Part shown: piece after piece, positions 35,811 through 48,699 of the stretch
How positions within the stretch are numbered: the stretch's first letter is position 1
Layout of the letters: the number at the start of each line of letters is the position of its first letter
Assembly: GCA_947179155.2 (NCBI GenBank)
Contig: OX359276.1
Location: 45,587,953-45,651,952, forward strand
From: Hedera helix
Lineage: Eukaryota; Streptophyta; Magnoliopsida; Apiales; Araliaceae
Length of the DNA: 64,000 bases
Reading direction: 5' to 3'
Program-made: the position numbers and the translations under genes
The notes under the pieces: model-generated
Told to the model about the DNA's origin: nothing
Databases searched by the model: none
The model's input: the letters and a program-made list of their open reading frames with translations, nothing else

Positions 35811-36364
35811 TGTAATAATATAGAGCATACATGCAGCGGAAATGAATCGAAAAAATAATTACATATTTCCGATTACCTTTGAAGCGTATGCCCACAACAA
35901 CGAACGGCTAGAATCTCGTGCACAACGAACAATAATTCTCAGCGATAATTTAGACTACTAACGAGTGCTAAATTATTTCCTACAATTCTAGAAGCTACAA
36001 ACTTTCAAGCTTTAGAATGACTATTCTAATGGCTTATATGAAGCTCTCTATATTGCTCTCAAAATAGCTTTTGTTGCTTGGTTTCTTGGTGTCTACAATG
36101 ATCAGCATTGCTCTCCTTTTATACTACTCTAAGAAGAGTAACTCATGTAACTCCCAAAGGAATTAAGAGCAATGTAACCTATGTAACTCCCAAATAGGTT
36201 TAAGAGCAATATAACTCTCATCCATGTAACTCATGAAACCCCCAATAGCTTCAATGGAGAGGTTATGATCATATGTTCATTGTATCTAGACAATGAACAA
36301 TGTGGGTTATACCCATCGGGTCATCCGCTCCATGGGCGCTCCGATTTGGGTCCATAACCCAACA
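35811..36364 (-). repeat. 5' LTR of the Copia element, with TATA box
   Basis: TG...CA ends and two mismatches to the 3' LTR over 554 bp. On the minus strand TATAAAAGGA (36123-36114) is the likely core promoter. Confidence 0.95.
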
Positions 36365-36504
36365 CTTCGAATTAATATCCTTGTACTGGACTACAATACT
36401 TGAGAGGAAGGTGTAGTTGACAAAGTTTATGAATAGAATATACTGATCAAGTTGGTTCTCTTTTGTAATTATGTGTTTTTATTAACATAAAAAGTGGTAA
36501 ATAA

Positions 36505-36800
36505 CATAGGGAATTGATGGATAAGTCTATATACAAAAAATCAACTACAAAAAATCATTCAATACATAGATCTTGACCATTAAAAAGTGAGATGTTATAT
36601 TGAAATCCTTGTCACGTCTCACTTTTTAATGGTTAAGATAAATGTAGTGGTTGATTTTGTGATTGGATGTTGTGTACATAGAGAAATTCGGGAATTGATA
36701 TTTTTACAAATAAAAGTAAGTCCCACACTTATTGTGATAAATTTTGTAAAAATATCAATTTTTTCGTGTGAAAATAACAATTCCCTATTCCCTATTAATA
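36505..36800. mobile_element. Nested foldback MITEs beside the Copia insertion
   Basis: Two inverted-repeat structures lie side by side. TCTTGACCATTAAAAAGTGA at 36571 pairs with TCTCACTTTTTAATGGTTAA at 36618. ATTGATATTTTTACAAA (about 36694) pairs with TTTGTAAAAATATCAAT (about 36742). Outer GGGAATTG and CAATTCCC phrases near 36510 and 36779 suggest one larger foldback element. No coding sequence is present. Confidence 0.55.
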
Positions 36801-37940
36801 TTGTAACATTTATTTTCTGACCAAGGAATTTATTGTAGCAGTACATGGAATGGGCCGAAAAACGTCAGCACAATTTCATTTATAGTAAGCCTAGCTCAAC
36901 CAAACGCATTGTTATCTATACCAAGCCCAAAATAGTATACAATTTAAAAGATTGATCATTATTTTCGATGACAGCCCAAAGAGCTTCTGCGCCGTTTTAG
37001 GAGAATTGCCCTCTCATTAAGATAAATATAATGGGCCTTTTAGTTCTAGAAGTACTAATTATCCCAAAAAAAACAAAACATTAATGGTCCACCAAAAATT
37101 AGAATAACTGATATTCGTCATCTACTTCCTACAATCACACTTTCTATAGTTGCGTGATACGAATTTTCAAATGTGTTTAAATATACTTTTGTATACTTAA
37201 ATTTTTTATTTAAATATATCTTTATATATTTAATCCGTGTAGTAATTAAAGTGAAACGAAGAGAGAATAACATAAGAGATTGTTATAAGTCATTTAAAGT
37301 AGTCTTCTTAGATACTCGATAATGTGAATTGTTCATCATAATAAGTTGTGTTTTGTAAATTGATAATCTTATATTTTCGGTAATCCTATATCTGGTAAAG
37401 CGCCAAGATTTTTATATGTCAACACACTCTTTTTTATTGGAATAATTTGGACATAAATGTTCTAATTTGTCATTATTCATCTTATTTTGTTGTTTATTAT
37501 TGTAAGTTTAATTTATTATTATGCTTAAATTAGCTTAATTAATTAATTTTTATATATGCATTAATAATTGAATATATTATAAACTATTATTTTACAAAAG
37601 TAATAAAACTGTAAGTATATTTTATTAAATACTATTGAATTAACTATTGGACAATATTTTAGGCGTTTAATTTTACTTGACAAAAATTTATTGAGGAATT
37701 ATTTGACATAAGTTAGTGTATGGAACTTTTTAGTAAAGGTGAATATTAAAAAAATATACCCAGTAATCTTGAATTCGTATCTAATAATCATAACAACTAT
37801 TATCAGTAATCAAATAACTTTTTTCAAATGAAAATGATAAGATATAACTAATTTCTACTACCAATAATCTGAATTTTAGTAAGTATCTTACGTGGCACGT
37901 AACAAACACCCTTTAAAAATACTATTAATCGTAAGATTTA

Positions 37941-38215
37941 CTCCCTCTATTTCACTAAAAGAATATGAACACTTACTAAGGATAACAATTAATAACTTAG
38001 CTTTAAAAAAAATGACACTAATATCCTTTATTGGAAAAAAGAAAGAGAGATAAGAGTAGTTGTTTAATTGTATTAATATCCTTGAAAAGATGATATAAAT
38101 ATGGGTATTATATGAAAGAAAATTTAAAATTCTCTTAGATATATGCAAACAATAATTATTTTGGAACATACAAAATAAGCTAATTAAAACTTCAATTATA
38201 ATAGAATGGAGAAAG
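37941..38215. mobile_element. Stowaway-like MITE with TA target duplication
   Basis: The left end CTCCCTCTATTTCACTAAAA and the right end ATAATAGAATGGAGAAAG are imperfect inverted repeats of the Tc1/mariner Stowaway type. TA dinucleotides flank both ends (37939-37940 and 38216-38217). The interior is AT-rich and non-coding. Confidence 0.6.
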
Positions 38216-39207
38216 TATTGTTTAATAATTATTAATCAATTAATCATCATAATTTTAAAAATATTTTAAGTTAAATTTTAAAAATCAATAATAATTTTAT
38301 AATTTCGATCGAAAGAATTATTTTTTAATACTTATTATTATTAGTCATCAAATTACATCATTTTGTATTACTTTATGGTAATTATTATTTAGTCACAAAA
38401 ACACTATTGCTAACATACTCATTCCATCTGAATTCCAGAATAGTAGTATTTACATATTCATATTTTTATATAATTTTTGCATTCGTACTTTTAGATTTTT
38501 CTTAGGAGTTTTAAATAAAATTATTTTATAAACCTAATTAAGGTACTTGAGTTATATGCATATTAGGGTATATCTTTTACACACATTATATATAATATGA
38601 TTATACATTTTACGCCATTATTAAGGCTTAATAATGAACAAAGATTTGAAACCTGTCAGAGTGCAAGTCTAATACGCAAACAAGAGTAATTGTGTAGCTT
38701 AATGATGGAGCATCAACATCCTTAATTATTAATTATAAATACGTACATAGAGATCTAGAAATGCTAATCTGACACTTTATTTTGCACGTTATCAGATGGA
38801 TGATTCTTGTTGAAGAAAAGGTGTGTGCTCATTTTGGAGTGTTTTATTCATCTCATTTTAATATCTTATCCCGTAAGGAGGATGCTGCTAGAGCTAAGTT
38901 AGTAGCTATCGTATTATTAAGCACAAATTTTGACTGCATCAAGATTCCTTTACTATTTTTCTAGTACACGTTTGGCTTAGGCTTCCGGGTAGAGCAGAAT
39001 AATTAATATATTATAATACCAATGTTGGCTGGTAATTTAACGATCTCTGATCTTGGTATAGTTTGAAAAATAATTTATATGTCGGCTAATTTTAACGTCT
39101 CGAATGTCTATTATGATTAATGCGAAATTGAAAGTAATAAATATAGCAATATTATGTGAATTCATCCCTTTTTTTTATAATTTTTTATCTCAATTATCCA
39201 CATATGT

Positions 39208-39208
<1 letters not shown>

Positions 39209-39294
<86 letters not shown>
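39209..39294. repeat. (TA)n microsatellite, about 86 bp
   Basis: Uninterrupted alternating TA. Confidence 0.9.
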
Positions 39295-39298
<4 letters not shown>

Positions 39299-40009
39299 AC
39301 AAAGTCTTATAATATGACAGAAAATAATTTTCATAAATGAAACAAATTATAAAAATTTTAGGGCCAAGGTGATAACTCTTTCAGTGCCAAATTAAAACTA
39401 AAAAACATAAAAATTTGTAAAAGGTATATAAAAATAAACAAATTTGAACAATTTTTCAACACCAATAATAAGAAAAAAGCTGTCGTAATAGTTTCAAATT
39501 CAAATTTAAATGAACATATTTTTTTTGATTAACGCAAATAAAACCTGCTTCACAGAGATAACATAAATCGGAAAATCGGTTGCATTGAATGGAAAATCCC
39601 AAATTATAAGAAGAAGACTCTGTAAATAGAAGCAATTTCAAGACCCCACACAAAAGGGTAAATCAATCCCATAAAAAAGAAAACAATAACAACCAAAAAG
39701 AACTTGAGTGAGGCCATATGTAGAGTAGGGTGCTTTGTAGAGAGAGAAATAGAGATATTGGAGTCTTTAAAAAATTGCCAATATTTGACTACCGATTAGT
39801 TGCTATATTATTTATACTTATTATTAGTAAAAATATAATTCTTATGTAAAAAAATATTTATATTTTTAAAAATATAACTCTTTTGTGGAATATATATTTA
39901 TTATTAATAAAAATATAATTCTTTTGAAAAATATAACTCTTTTCTGGATCAGAGAAAGTATATTACTGGGAGAAGGAATGGATGGTCATTCATCAATCAT
40001 TTTCCATTA

Positions 40010-40040
<31 letters not shown>

Positions 40041-41142
40041 TTAATAGTTTTTGTATTAATTGGACCAAAAGAATTCATTCGCACAAGAAAATAAAGCTGT
40101 TAGCGAACAAAATGCCTCAAGCTAATTCTGCCAAATCGAATTACCTTTCTTTCATTTTTAAATGATCATATATACTTACAAAAAACAACATGATGTTAGA
40201 CATTAATTACCTGTTTAATATTTTTATGATATTAAATTTCAGGAGAAAAATTCAATTTTAACCAGGAAAAAAATCTTATCTACTAATTAATATTTATAGC
40301 TAATTTTCATATGCCCCAAAAGTAGTCAAATTAAACAGGACCCTTAATTTGTTCTTTTAAGGAAACCAGTAAGGCATAAACCTATATGAAAGTGACAAAC
40401 ACAGACACTCGTACACAAGCAGTTGAGCTTAGTGAAAGGTTGACATCAGAGAAGAAGCAAATCAACCTTCATGCAATATATCATGTTACCAATGACATAT
40501 ATCCAAAAGGTGATAACTTTTTTATTTTATTTTATGAAACGCGAGATCTACGTTATATTTAGAGTCTTGTTATGTATTATAATATTTTTTTATCAAAATA
40601 TAATTATGACGTATTTTAATACATAAGTTTGTGTATAACTAATAATTAAAAGATTGACCTATTAAAAATATTATTAACTATAATTATTCACATAATTCGT
40701 AATAAAAAAATTGACATATAAAATTATAAGATATTTTATTTTTTTTATGTATATTATAAAATGACTCTCTTGACCGTTTGGTATAATCATGTCACACTAT
40801 GTTTTTTCTCTTTTACCCCTTTAAGTTTAGTTATAACTATTTTGGTCTTTTTAATTTGATTTTTTTATATTTTTCTATTTCATTGTCTAAATTTAATAAA
40901 AAAAAGTTTTTTATTTTATTATACATAATCTATATAATAAACAAAGTGGCTCAAATCCCAATGTGTCAACATCCAACGGCCTCAAATTAATTTAGACTTC
41001 AACATTCAATAACCTCAAATCATTTAGGACTTCAACATCCAACGATCACTACTCTATCACTCATTTTCTCACTCAATTCAACATATTTTTTTCAAAAATC
41101 TATCCAATCACATTTCTCTCTCAAATCAAATTCACCACTGCA

Positions 41143-41146
41143 CTAT

Positions 41147-41195
<49 letters not shown>

Positions 41196-41372
41196 GTAAT
41201 AATAATAACAATAATAATTATAATAATAGTAATAATAATAACAATAGTAATAATAATAATAAAAATAGTAATAATAATAATAATTATTATTATTATAATT
41301 ATAATACTAATAATCATAATCATAATAATAATAATAATAGTAATAATAATAATAATAATAATAGTAGTAGTA

Positions 41373-41416
<44 letters not shown>
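41143..41416. repeat. TAA/TTA trinucleotide microsatellite, left half
   Basis: Mostly TAA units with occasional TAG/TAC/AAC variants, switching to TTA units from about 41372. It is directly joined to the left end of LTR E. The related tract at 50132-50795 lies on the other side of E. Confidence 0.9.
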
Positions 41417-41417
<1 letters not shown>

Positions 41418-41755
41418 GTAATAACCATGAATTCTATTAGTCATTGTAATTATAATTATTAAATAATTGTCAATGAATTAAAAATTTTGTACTAATTAAT
41501 TGTGCATTAAATAAATTGAATGAATGTACTTGTGTATGTGTATATTTAATTAAAGAATTAAAGCAAGGTGTATAATTAATTAAAGTAAATCTAATTGGAT
41601 TATATTTTAAATCCAAATGAGTTGTTAAACTAGGTCAATTAAATTTATCTAGTAGCCTATGTAATTAATTTAATTATTAATTCATGTAATTTATTAAACA
41701 AGCTCAATGCTTATTTTAATTAAAGGTAGCATAGTATAATTAATGTAAGCCCAAT

Positions 41756-43298
41756 TGTTAAGGTTTCGACACAATAAAAGCAGCGGAATTTAAAAAAAAA
41801 ATTGAAACCCTAAGACAGGATCCAAGCGAAAACAGATTAATCAGAGGTTTAGATTATTTTACCGATTATCCGAAATGGACAGGAGACGATGGAATTCTGG
41901 AACGACTTCGAATCTTCAACGCAATCCAGCGACCGCGTCTCTACGGTATCCACACAAACGCTCCGCGAACTGTCACACGATCTGCAGCGAAAGGGATCTG
42001 CGGTACTAGCCACCAAGATCAGAATTTCTGAACTATTTTTCTCTCTAGTCTCTTTCTGAAAGCGGATAAGGTTTTTAGTTTTTTCCTTACGTGATTAAGA
42101 CTACTGATATATCATATATATAGTAGTTAATAGGAATTAACTAAAATCTAAAATAAATAGAAAAATAAAATCCGAATTTATATATATTATATTTTAATTA
42201 AGTCTTACTTAATTAATATACATATATACAAATTATTCTATTAATTTAAATTCGTAATTTTTAAATACTATCAATCATATTGACATATTTAAAATACTTA
42301 CAATTTAAATTAATTCCCTTTTAATTACGTTCTAAGTGTGTGACCCTATAGGTTATTATTATGTTGGCAATAATTTTAAAATCATATTATAAAATTATAA
42401 ACAGCGAGCGGCATCTAGTAATGCATCACTGTTACTCAAATAATAATAAGATCGGTGATTCGATACAACCATTTTGTGACCAATGTTTCAATGTAATTTA
42501 ATCCTTTTAACCTTATATCCTAAATTAAACTCGAGACATGGAATGTGTCATACTCTTCATAATTTAATCTGAGTTTTCTTGATCGATGAGTAGACTATAT
42601 GAAACAAATCACTATTTAAGCATGACCATGCATTTCATAGTCCTACTCAATCAAGAGGCCTATGAATATCACTCCCTAATTTATAGGAGGGTTAAATTCC
42701 ATCTAGATCACTCATATTCCTCACACGATTCATGATGCACCCAATAATCACCTTTATTGTCCACCCTATTAAAGGTGACATTTGATGATATCAAAGTACA
42801 TAAATTCTCGTGTAATAATATAGTTATCTCAGGTCGGATGATCATTACATCATTGTCACTATGAGAATTTCTTATGACACTTTGCATAATGCTCCACGTA
42901 GAATTCTCACGGTGGGTCAGTCCAGTACATTGTTCTCTAACATGTACCTATGCATTGACTCAAATATCTCATATATTTATGACCAATGAGATTTGACCAT
43001 CAGTCAATCTACATACTAGTCTCAATGCATAATTATTGTCCTATTAACAATAATACTCGACTAGGGACATTTAAGAGTAATGATACTAACTGTAATTATA
43101 TGATCTCATGTTCAAGTCACATACTTGAAGCTATATAATTTGTATCACTATTCTAAGGACTTTTATTATGTTAACATTTATATAACGCAGTAAATAAAAA
43201 ATATAATAAAATAATATCATTTATTCAATCAAATATAATATCAAGAAAAGTTAAGCAATTACATCAAATAATTGGCCTCTAGGGCATAAACTCTAACA
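41756..43298 (-). mobile_element. Copia-type solo LTR inside LTR E
   Basis: On the minus strand it begins TGTTAGAGTTTATGCCCTAG and ends CGAAACCTTAACA, with TG...CA ends and a length of about 1.5 kb. The style matches long Copia LTRs, including a GGACTGACCCACCGTGAGAA phrase. The flanks (CCAAT left, ATGTG right) do not match as a TSD, so it may derive from recombination between elements. No coding region is present. Confidence 0.65.
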
Positions 43299-43397
43299 AT
43301 GTGTTATTTAAATTGAGCCCAAATCAATTCAATGGATGAGCCCAATATATTTAATCTTAGAGTCCAATAGGAAGTCAAAATTGGTCAACAATTGAAC

Positions 43398-43399
43398 AC

Positions 43400-43442
<43 letters not shown>
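43398..43442. repeat. (TA)n microsatellite in LTR E
   Basis: Alternating TA, about 40 bp. Confidence 0.85.
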
Positions 43443-43445
<3 letters not shown>

Positions 43446-43899
43446 TAAATGTAGGAAAAATAAATGGAAAAATGGCCTTAAAGGGGCCATTTGGCCGGTT
43501 AAGCTAGGGGATCCACCAAGGGTGGCTTGATTTACTAGATTGCTTTGTTCACACACTAAATCAAGGTTGCTCACCAAACCTTGTCCATCACTGTAAGACC
43601 CCGAATTTTATGAAATACAAAATTTAATTTTTCTTCATATATATATTTTTTTGAAACAGTAAGTGGTTAAATCGATAAAGTTAAAAGTTAAGGATGTTAT
43701 GTGCAAATTTTACTTTGTCGGACAATATTCGCTTTGTCGGGGAATATTCGTTTGGTCGGGGAATATTCGTTTGGTTCGACGGCGCCGAAATAATAAATTA
43801 TTGGTGGACCCCACAACGGAATATTTGTCGGATATAGAAAACGACAGAAATAACCTTTTTAAATAAAAATAGTCAACGGAACTGTTAAAATACCGGTGA

Positions 43900-44290
43900 T
43901 AAAAGAATAGTAGCATACAGTAGTTATTGGTATTTTCTGTAGCACTCGGTACTCTACAGTAACACGCGGTATTGCATAGTGTCTCATATTATTGGTCTGA
44001 TAATTGACACCGTAACTGTTACGCATCATTTCATCGATAATTGTCACTGCATAGTATTTTATATTATCAATTCAATAATTGTTGTTACACAGTATTTTGC
44101 ATTATTGATTTAATAATTGTCATTACACTGTATTTTATATCATTCAGTCAATAATTGTTGTTGCACTGTTTTTAAAATTATTGAACCTAATAATTGTCAC
44201 AGTAACATATGCACAGTAATTCACATTATTGAATCAATAATTGTCATTACACAGTAACGTATGCTTTATTTTACATTATTGTTATCTCTA
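43900..44290. repeat. Semi-palindromic U3 array in LTR C
   Basis: Repeating units of about 45-50 bp combine ACAGTATTTT, ATTATTGA and TCAATAATTGT, so each unit can pair with itself. Equivalent arrays occur in the other copies (about 21050-21240, 23000-23290 and 59765-60070). Confidence 0.7.
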
Positions 44291-44400
44291 TTATGATGTT
44301 ATTTAAACAGTTGTATTTCATTAATTTATTGACTTGATATCTAAGAGCTAACTATACTGTATTTATAACAATTAGTCATAATAATTGAATTGATAAAGTT

Positions 44401-44648
44401 ATTTGTTTATAATATAAAGTTAGGTGATTATTAGGTGATATGAAATGAATGGTGTAGATTAAAGTGTGAATTATTGTTGAATAATTGAATTGATTTGTTT
44501 ATAATATAAAGTTAGGTGATTATTAGGTGATATGAAATGAATGGTGTAGATTAAAGTGTGAATTATTGTTGAATAATTAAATTGATTTGTTTATAATATA
44601 AAGTTAGGTGATTATTAGGTGATATGAAATGAATGGTGTAGATTAAAG
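44401..44648. repeat. 92-bp tandem repeat, about 2.7 copies
   Basis: ATTTGTTTATAATATAAAGT starts a unit at 44401, 44493 and 44585 with near identity. It lies just upstream of the LTR C TATA box. Confidence 0.9.
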
Positions 44649-45060
44649 ATAATATAATATTTGAAATGGATGGTGTAGATTAAAAGATGATCTTTAAATG
44701 AATGGTTTAGATTAAATGAATGATAAGATTTTTGGCTATAAATAGAAGCCTTAACTTAAGGATTTTTCATAAACTTCCTTACTTGTTCTTTCTTTCTCTC
44801 TCTAAATACTTCTTGTGAAAGTTCTCTCTAAGTGTGCTTAAGTCATCTTGAGTATTTGTGAAGATCTATAAGTATACGTGTACTGTTCAAGTTAATCAAC
44901 CTCATTTAAATCAATATCCAGTCACGTGTTACGGTAAGGGATACCATCTTTTTCATCTTCCATTATTCAAACATACTATGGTAAGGGATTATCATTATTT
45001 GATTCTCGATAATAATATTGTTTCTTCCTTACTCATAAGACGTGCCTTTTATTTCCATGT

Positions 45061-45410
45061 ATTAAATTGTGGGAATAACCTTACGGAGCGGATTGCCGCC
45101 TGTTGGTGAATAACCTTTCGTATTCATTCATTATTAATCTCTGAGAATAACCTTACGGAGCGGATTGCCGCCTGTTTGGTGAATAACTCTTTGTACTCAA
45201 ATTCTATTAAATTGTGGGAATAACCTTACGGAGCGGATTGCCGCCTGTTGGTGAATAACCTTTCGTATTCATTCATTATTAATCTCTGAGAATAACCTTA
45301 CGGAGCGGATTGCCGCCTGTTTGGTGAATAACTCTTTGTACTCAAATTCTATTAAATTGTGGGAATAACCTTACGGAGCGGATTGCCGCCTGTTGGTGAA
45401 TAACCCTTTG
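45061..45410. repeat. 145-bp tandem repeat, about 2.4 copies, units identical
   Basis: Units start at 45061, 45206 and 45351 (ATTAAATTGTGGGAATAACC). Each holds two half-units around ACGGAGCGGATTGCCGCCTG. No difference is visible between the first two units. Confidence 0.92.
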
Positions 45411-47555
45411 TATTAATTTCCTTCACCTTTTGTTAATCAAACCTGCTACGGTAAGGGATATTATTTTCTTTCATACTCCTAAATCGAAATTTATTATGGA
45501 ACTATTGCTTCTATAATTCCTGAAAATATTATATGTTCCATAATAGTTGAACTTCATTATTTCAACTGAACCTTCCTATTTACGTGAACCTTTCTATTGA
45601 ATTGTAACCGTTATTCTGAACTGTGGATCTTGAATATCATTTTTAAATTTCACTCCACATCATGTTGACAATTTGGACATTATTTGAATCTGTACAAAGT
45701 AAACTTCCGATACTTATTGTTATCCTATTTCTTCTGTTCATCATTTATATCATTCTAATCATCCAAAAATCAAGCTGTTGTGAATATCTGTGGCCGGGAG
45801 CACAGATGTGATATATTTGTTGAACAGATGATAGGTTAAAGGCGATATAATAGGTTAAAGGCGATACATCTGTTCGGTGTCTTTTATGGCACGTGGTGAG
45901 TGTTCTCTTTGGCCCGTAGTGCAAAGATGAACTGTTGTTTGGTATGATTATGACCAAAGGCTGAATCTGGTATAATCATGACCGTTGATGCTATATTGAA
46001 TATTTTTGGCCCGTAGTACAAAGATGAACTGTTGATCTGCATGATTATGATCAGGAACTGTGAATTTGTATTATCTTGACTAATGATATTTCAGATGATA
46101 AAAGTTGATGATGTTTTTCCTAAAAAGAGAACCGAGTGGACATTATAGTCTGCATTATTCTTCTAATAGATTACTCATTCCACTGCTATTATTGATCTGA
46201 ACGTTGTTTAAGAATTTAACTGCAGTTTTTGATATAAACCTTGTAGTCTATTGTATTCTATCAAGAACTCAGCTGTTGAAGACTAATGATAATTTATTCG
46301 TCATTATCTTAGTCATGATATTCTTTACTGGGCTATTTGAGCTCACCCTTTCTTTTGTTCCATTGTTTTTCAACAGGAGATGAAAACATAACAGGGTCTA
46401 GCCGGGGAATGGAGTGAGGGTCCGAGGAATAGTTATCATAGTCTTCACGTTTTGTAAAATAGTGTGGCAATAATAGTGAAGACTTAGTTGTGTATTATTA
46501 TACACTGTATTGTTGTACGTTGTGCTTTGTTGTAATAATTTTGTTGTAGTCTTTTGACGACTCAAGTTTGGGCTGTGTGGGCCCAGATTTGGGGGCGTCA
46601 CAATCACCTTGTTTATCAACCTGTCATTCCATCAAATAGTAATACAACTTAAGCCTTAATTTAACTATGTTGGTGATTTAGTAGAGTTAATGAAGGATTA
46701 GCAATTGGTTATAAATAAGATGCTCCATACTTGTGTCAAGTTTGTTGGTTCATTTGCTAGAGAATACAAGAGAGAAAATAGAGAGCTTTTGAGAGAAAAA
46801 GAAGAAACACTTGAGAGTTGTGAGAAGATAGCTAGAGCTTAAGCTTGGTGGATGACACAAAGTTTCACTACTTACTTTGGAAGGAGAAGAAGAAGGGCAC
46901 ACAAGTCCAAGAGGTTTAAAAGTGCTCCAACTCTTCCTTAGTTCATTTTATGGTCTATATATGTTTTATATGGTCAAAAATATATTTTTAACCGATTAAA
47001 ACTTCTTTTGATGATCTAGAAGTCTAAAACTATGTTATATTGGTATATTCATGGTTTGATATGTTTAATACATGTTTTAGTGTGTGTTGATTGCATAAAA
47101 ATGGAAGAACAATCCATATTAGCATTTATCGGTAAACCCTAGTCGAGCGTGTTATGTTTTATGTTGTAGTTTGAAATGTACAAGTTAAAAAAATTAATTT
47201 CTATGGCTGGAAAGTTACATATATGAGTTATAAAGAAAACTCAACTTGAATCTCTCAAAAATATGAAAAAATGAAGAAGTTATGACTTTTACCGCAAAAC
47301 ATGTCATTTTAAAACCCTAATGCACAACAGTCCACTTTGAGGCCATTTTTCGTGATCTATACATATCCAAAAATGTGTTTCAATGATGGAATATTGTAGT
47401 TCAAAAAGATACGAATCCAACAAAACTAATTTGAGGTCATTTGAATTTGTAGATTTCATTTTATGCAAGTTTAAACAAAGGAGGTAAAAATCACAAAACA
47501 GAACACAAGTTAGCAAACTTTTTGCCTAAAATTCTTGGACCAGGGCGCCTAGGCG

Positions 47556-48122
47556 TAGGGCTATCAACGGGGCGGGTCTTGACCCGGACCCGACCCGACC
47601 CCGATCCTTTTATCTGGATTTGGATCCAGTTTTAAAACCCGATTATCCGATAACTAAATGGATCGGATTCGGATTTATATCAATCTGACCCGATAATACT
47701 CCGATTCGATTATTGCTTAAATGTTTTATCGGAGTGAAAGTTTGTTTCTCACTTAATGTATCCATTATAAACAAAAGTTACAAGATTGATAAGATTATGA
47801 TCTTGCAAATACGTCTATCATCTAATTTATCTCAGTATATATTTAACGATAAATAAAATATTTATTGTATAAAGTTTTGTCATTGTATAATATTAAAAGT
47901 AATTTTTGTATTATTAAATATATATTAAAAGAAATTAATATTAAAAGTAATTTTATAATAAAAAATATAAAAAATATCGGATCGGATTATCGGATTCAGA
48001 TTCGGTCCTTGTTATCTGAGATCCGTCGGGTTATCGGATCTGCTCCGAATCCGATAATTTCTTATCGCTTCGGATCCGGATCACCCCCGATCCGATCTGA
48101 ATCCGACCCGTTGATAGCCCTA
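47556..48122. mobile_element. hAT-type MITE with 8-bp TSD
   Basis: The inverted ends TAGGGCTATCAACGGG and CCCGTTGATAGCCCTA are perfect over 16 bp. Flanking 8-mers CCTAGGCG (47548-47555) and CTTAGGCG (48123-48130) match at seven of eight positions, the length expected for hAT. The body carries many GGATCCGGAT-like and CGGATTCGGAT-like phrases in both orientations and no coding frame. Confidence 0.8.
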
Positions 48123-48699
48123 CTTAGGCGCCTAACTCAGCACTCCAGGTGCCATCTTTAGCGCCTGGGTCAGCAGACGTGGCCTGGATTGGGTCGGGTC
48201 GTGCCGGAAATGATTTCGGGTCGGTTCGGGTCGATTTTGATTAATTAAATGGGTCGGGTAATGTTTTAAATATTAATATAATTAATATGGGACCCAAATA
48301 AAATAATTATTTATTATTTAAAAAAACTTTAAATAATAAATAGTATTTAAGAAAATTAATTATTATTTAAATAAAATAATAATTAACAATGATTATTTAG
48401 TTATTATCTAATAATTATTAAATAAGGAATAAAGGGAATTAAAAGAAATTAATTATTTATTATTTAATAATAAATAAAAGGAATTAAGAATAATTTATTG
48501 AAGTAATTAAAATAATTATTTATTATTTAATAATAAATAAAGCAAATAGGTTCATCAATGGTTACTTAATTGTTGAATAAAGTTAATAAAATAATTATTT
48601 ATTATTTAATTAATATTAAATAATAAATAAGGGTAATAATTAATAGATTATTATTTAGTTGATATTAAATAATAATTAAAGAAGAATTTGGATTAATAA

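Larger units (their letters stand above)
28408..36364 (-). mobile_element. Complete Copia LTR retrotransposon
   Basis: Two 554-bp LTRs (28408-28961 and 35811-36364) flank a gag-pol frame (34463-30426). The target duplication CTTCG is perfect on both sides (28403-28407 and 36365-36369). A primer-binding site complementary to initiator tRNA-Met (TGGTATCAGAGC, minus, from 35809) lies one base inside the 5' LTR. A purine tract (GGGCGAGTGGGAGA, minus, 28975-28962) abuts the 3' LTR. The LTRs differ at only two positions by eye, so insertion was recent. Domain order protease-integrase-RT-RNase H places it in Copia (Pseudoviridae-type). It carries long non-coding stretches on both sides of the frame, about 1.3 kb upstream and 1.4 kb downstream. 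Confidence 0.97.
36365..41142. other. Intergenic, MITE-rich, no gene seen
   Basis: Holds the foldback elements at 36505-36800, the Stowaway-like element at 37941-38215, a long (TA)n tract at 39209-39294 and a (TAA)n tract near 40012-40041. At 40926 a TCTATATAATAAACAAAG stretch resembles Helitron 5' ends, but no matching 3' end was found. No coding frame is convincing. Confidence 0.4.
43592..46602 (+). mobile_element. Solo LTR C nested in LTR E, with 5-bp TSD
   Basis: Begins TGTAAGACCCCGAATTTTAT and ends GGGGGCGTCACA. The target duplication ATCAC is perfect (43587-43591 and 46603-46607). It is the same family as A, B and D in the opposite orientation. A TATA box (TATAAATA, 44737-44744) is followed by a CT-rich R-like stretch. 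No internal retroviral sequence is present, so it is a solo LTR of 3.0 kb. It contains three tandem-repeat blocks, listed separately. Confidence 0.88.

Noticed and set aside
40926..41140. Second Helitron 5' end (TCTATATAATAAACAAAG)
   Set aside because: No hairpin plus CTRR end could be paired with it; the motif alone is too common in AT-rich DNA.
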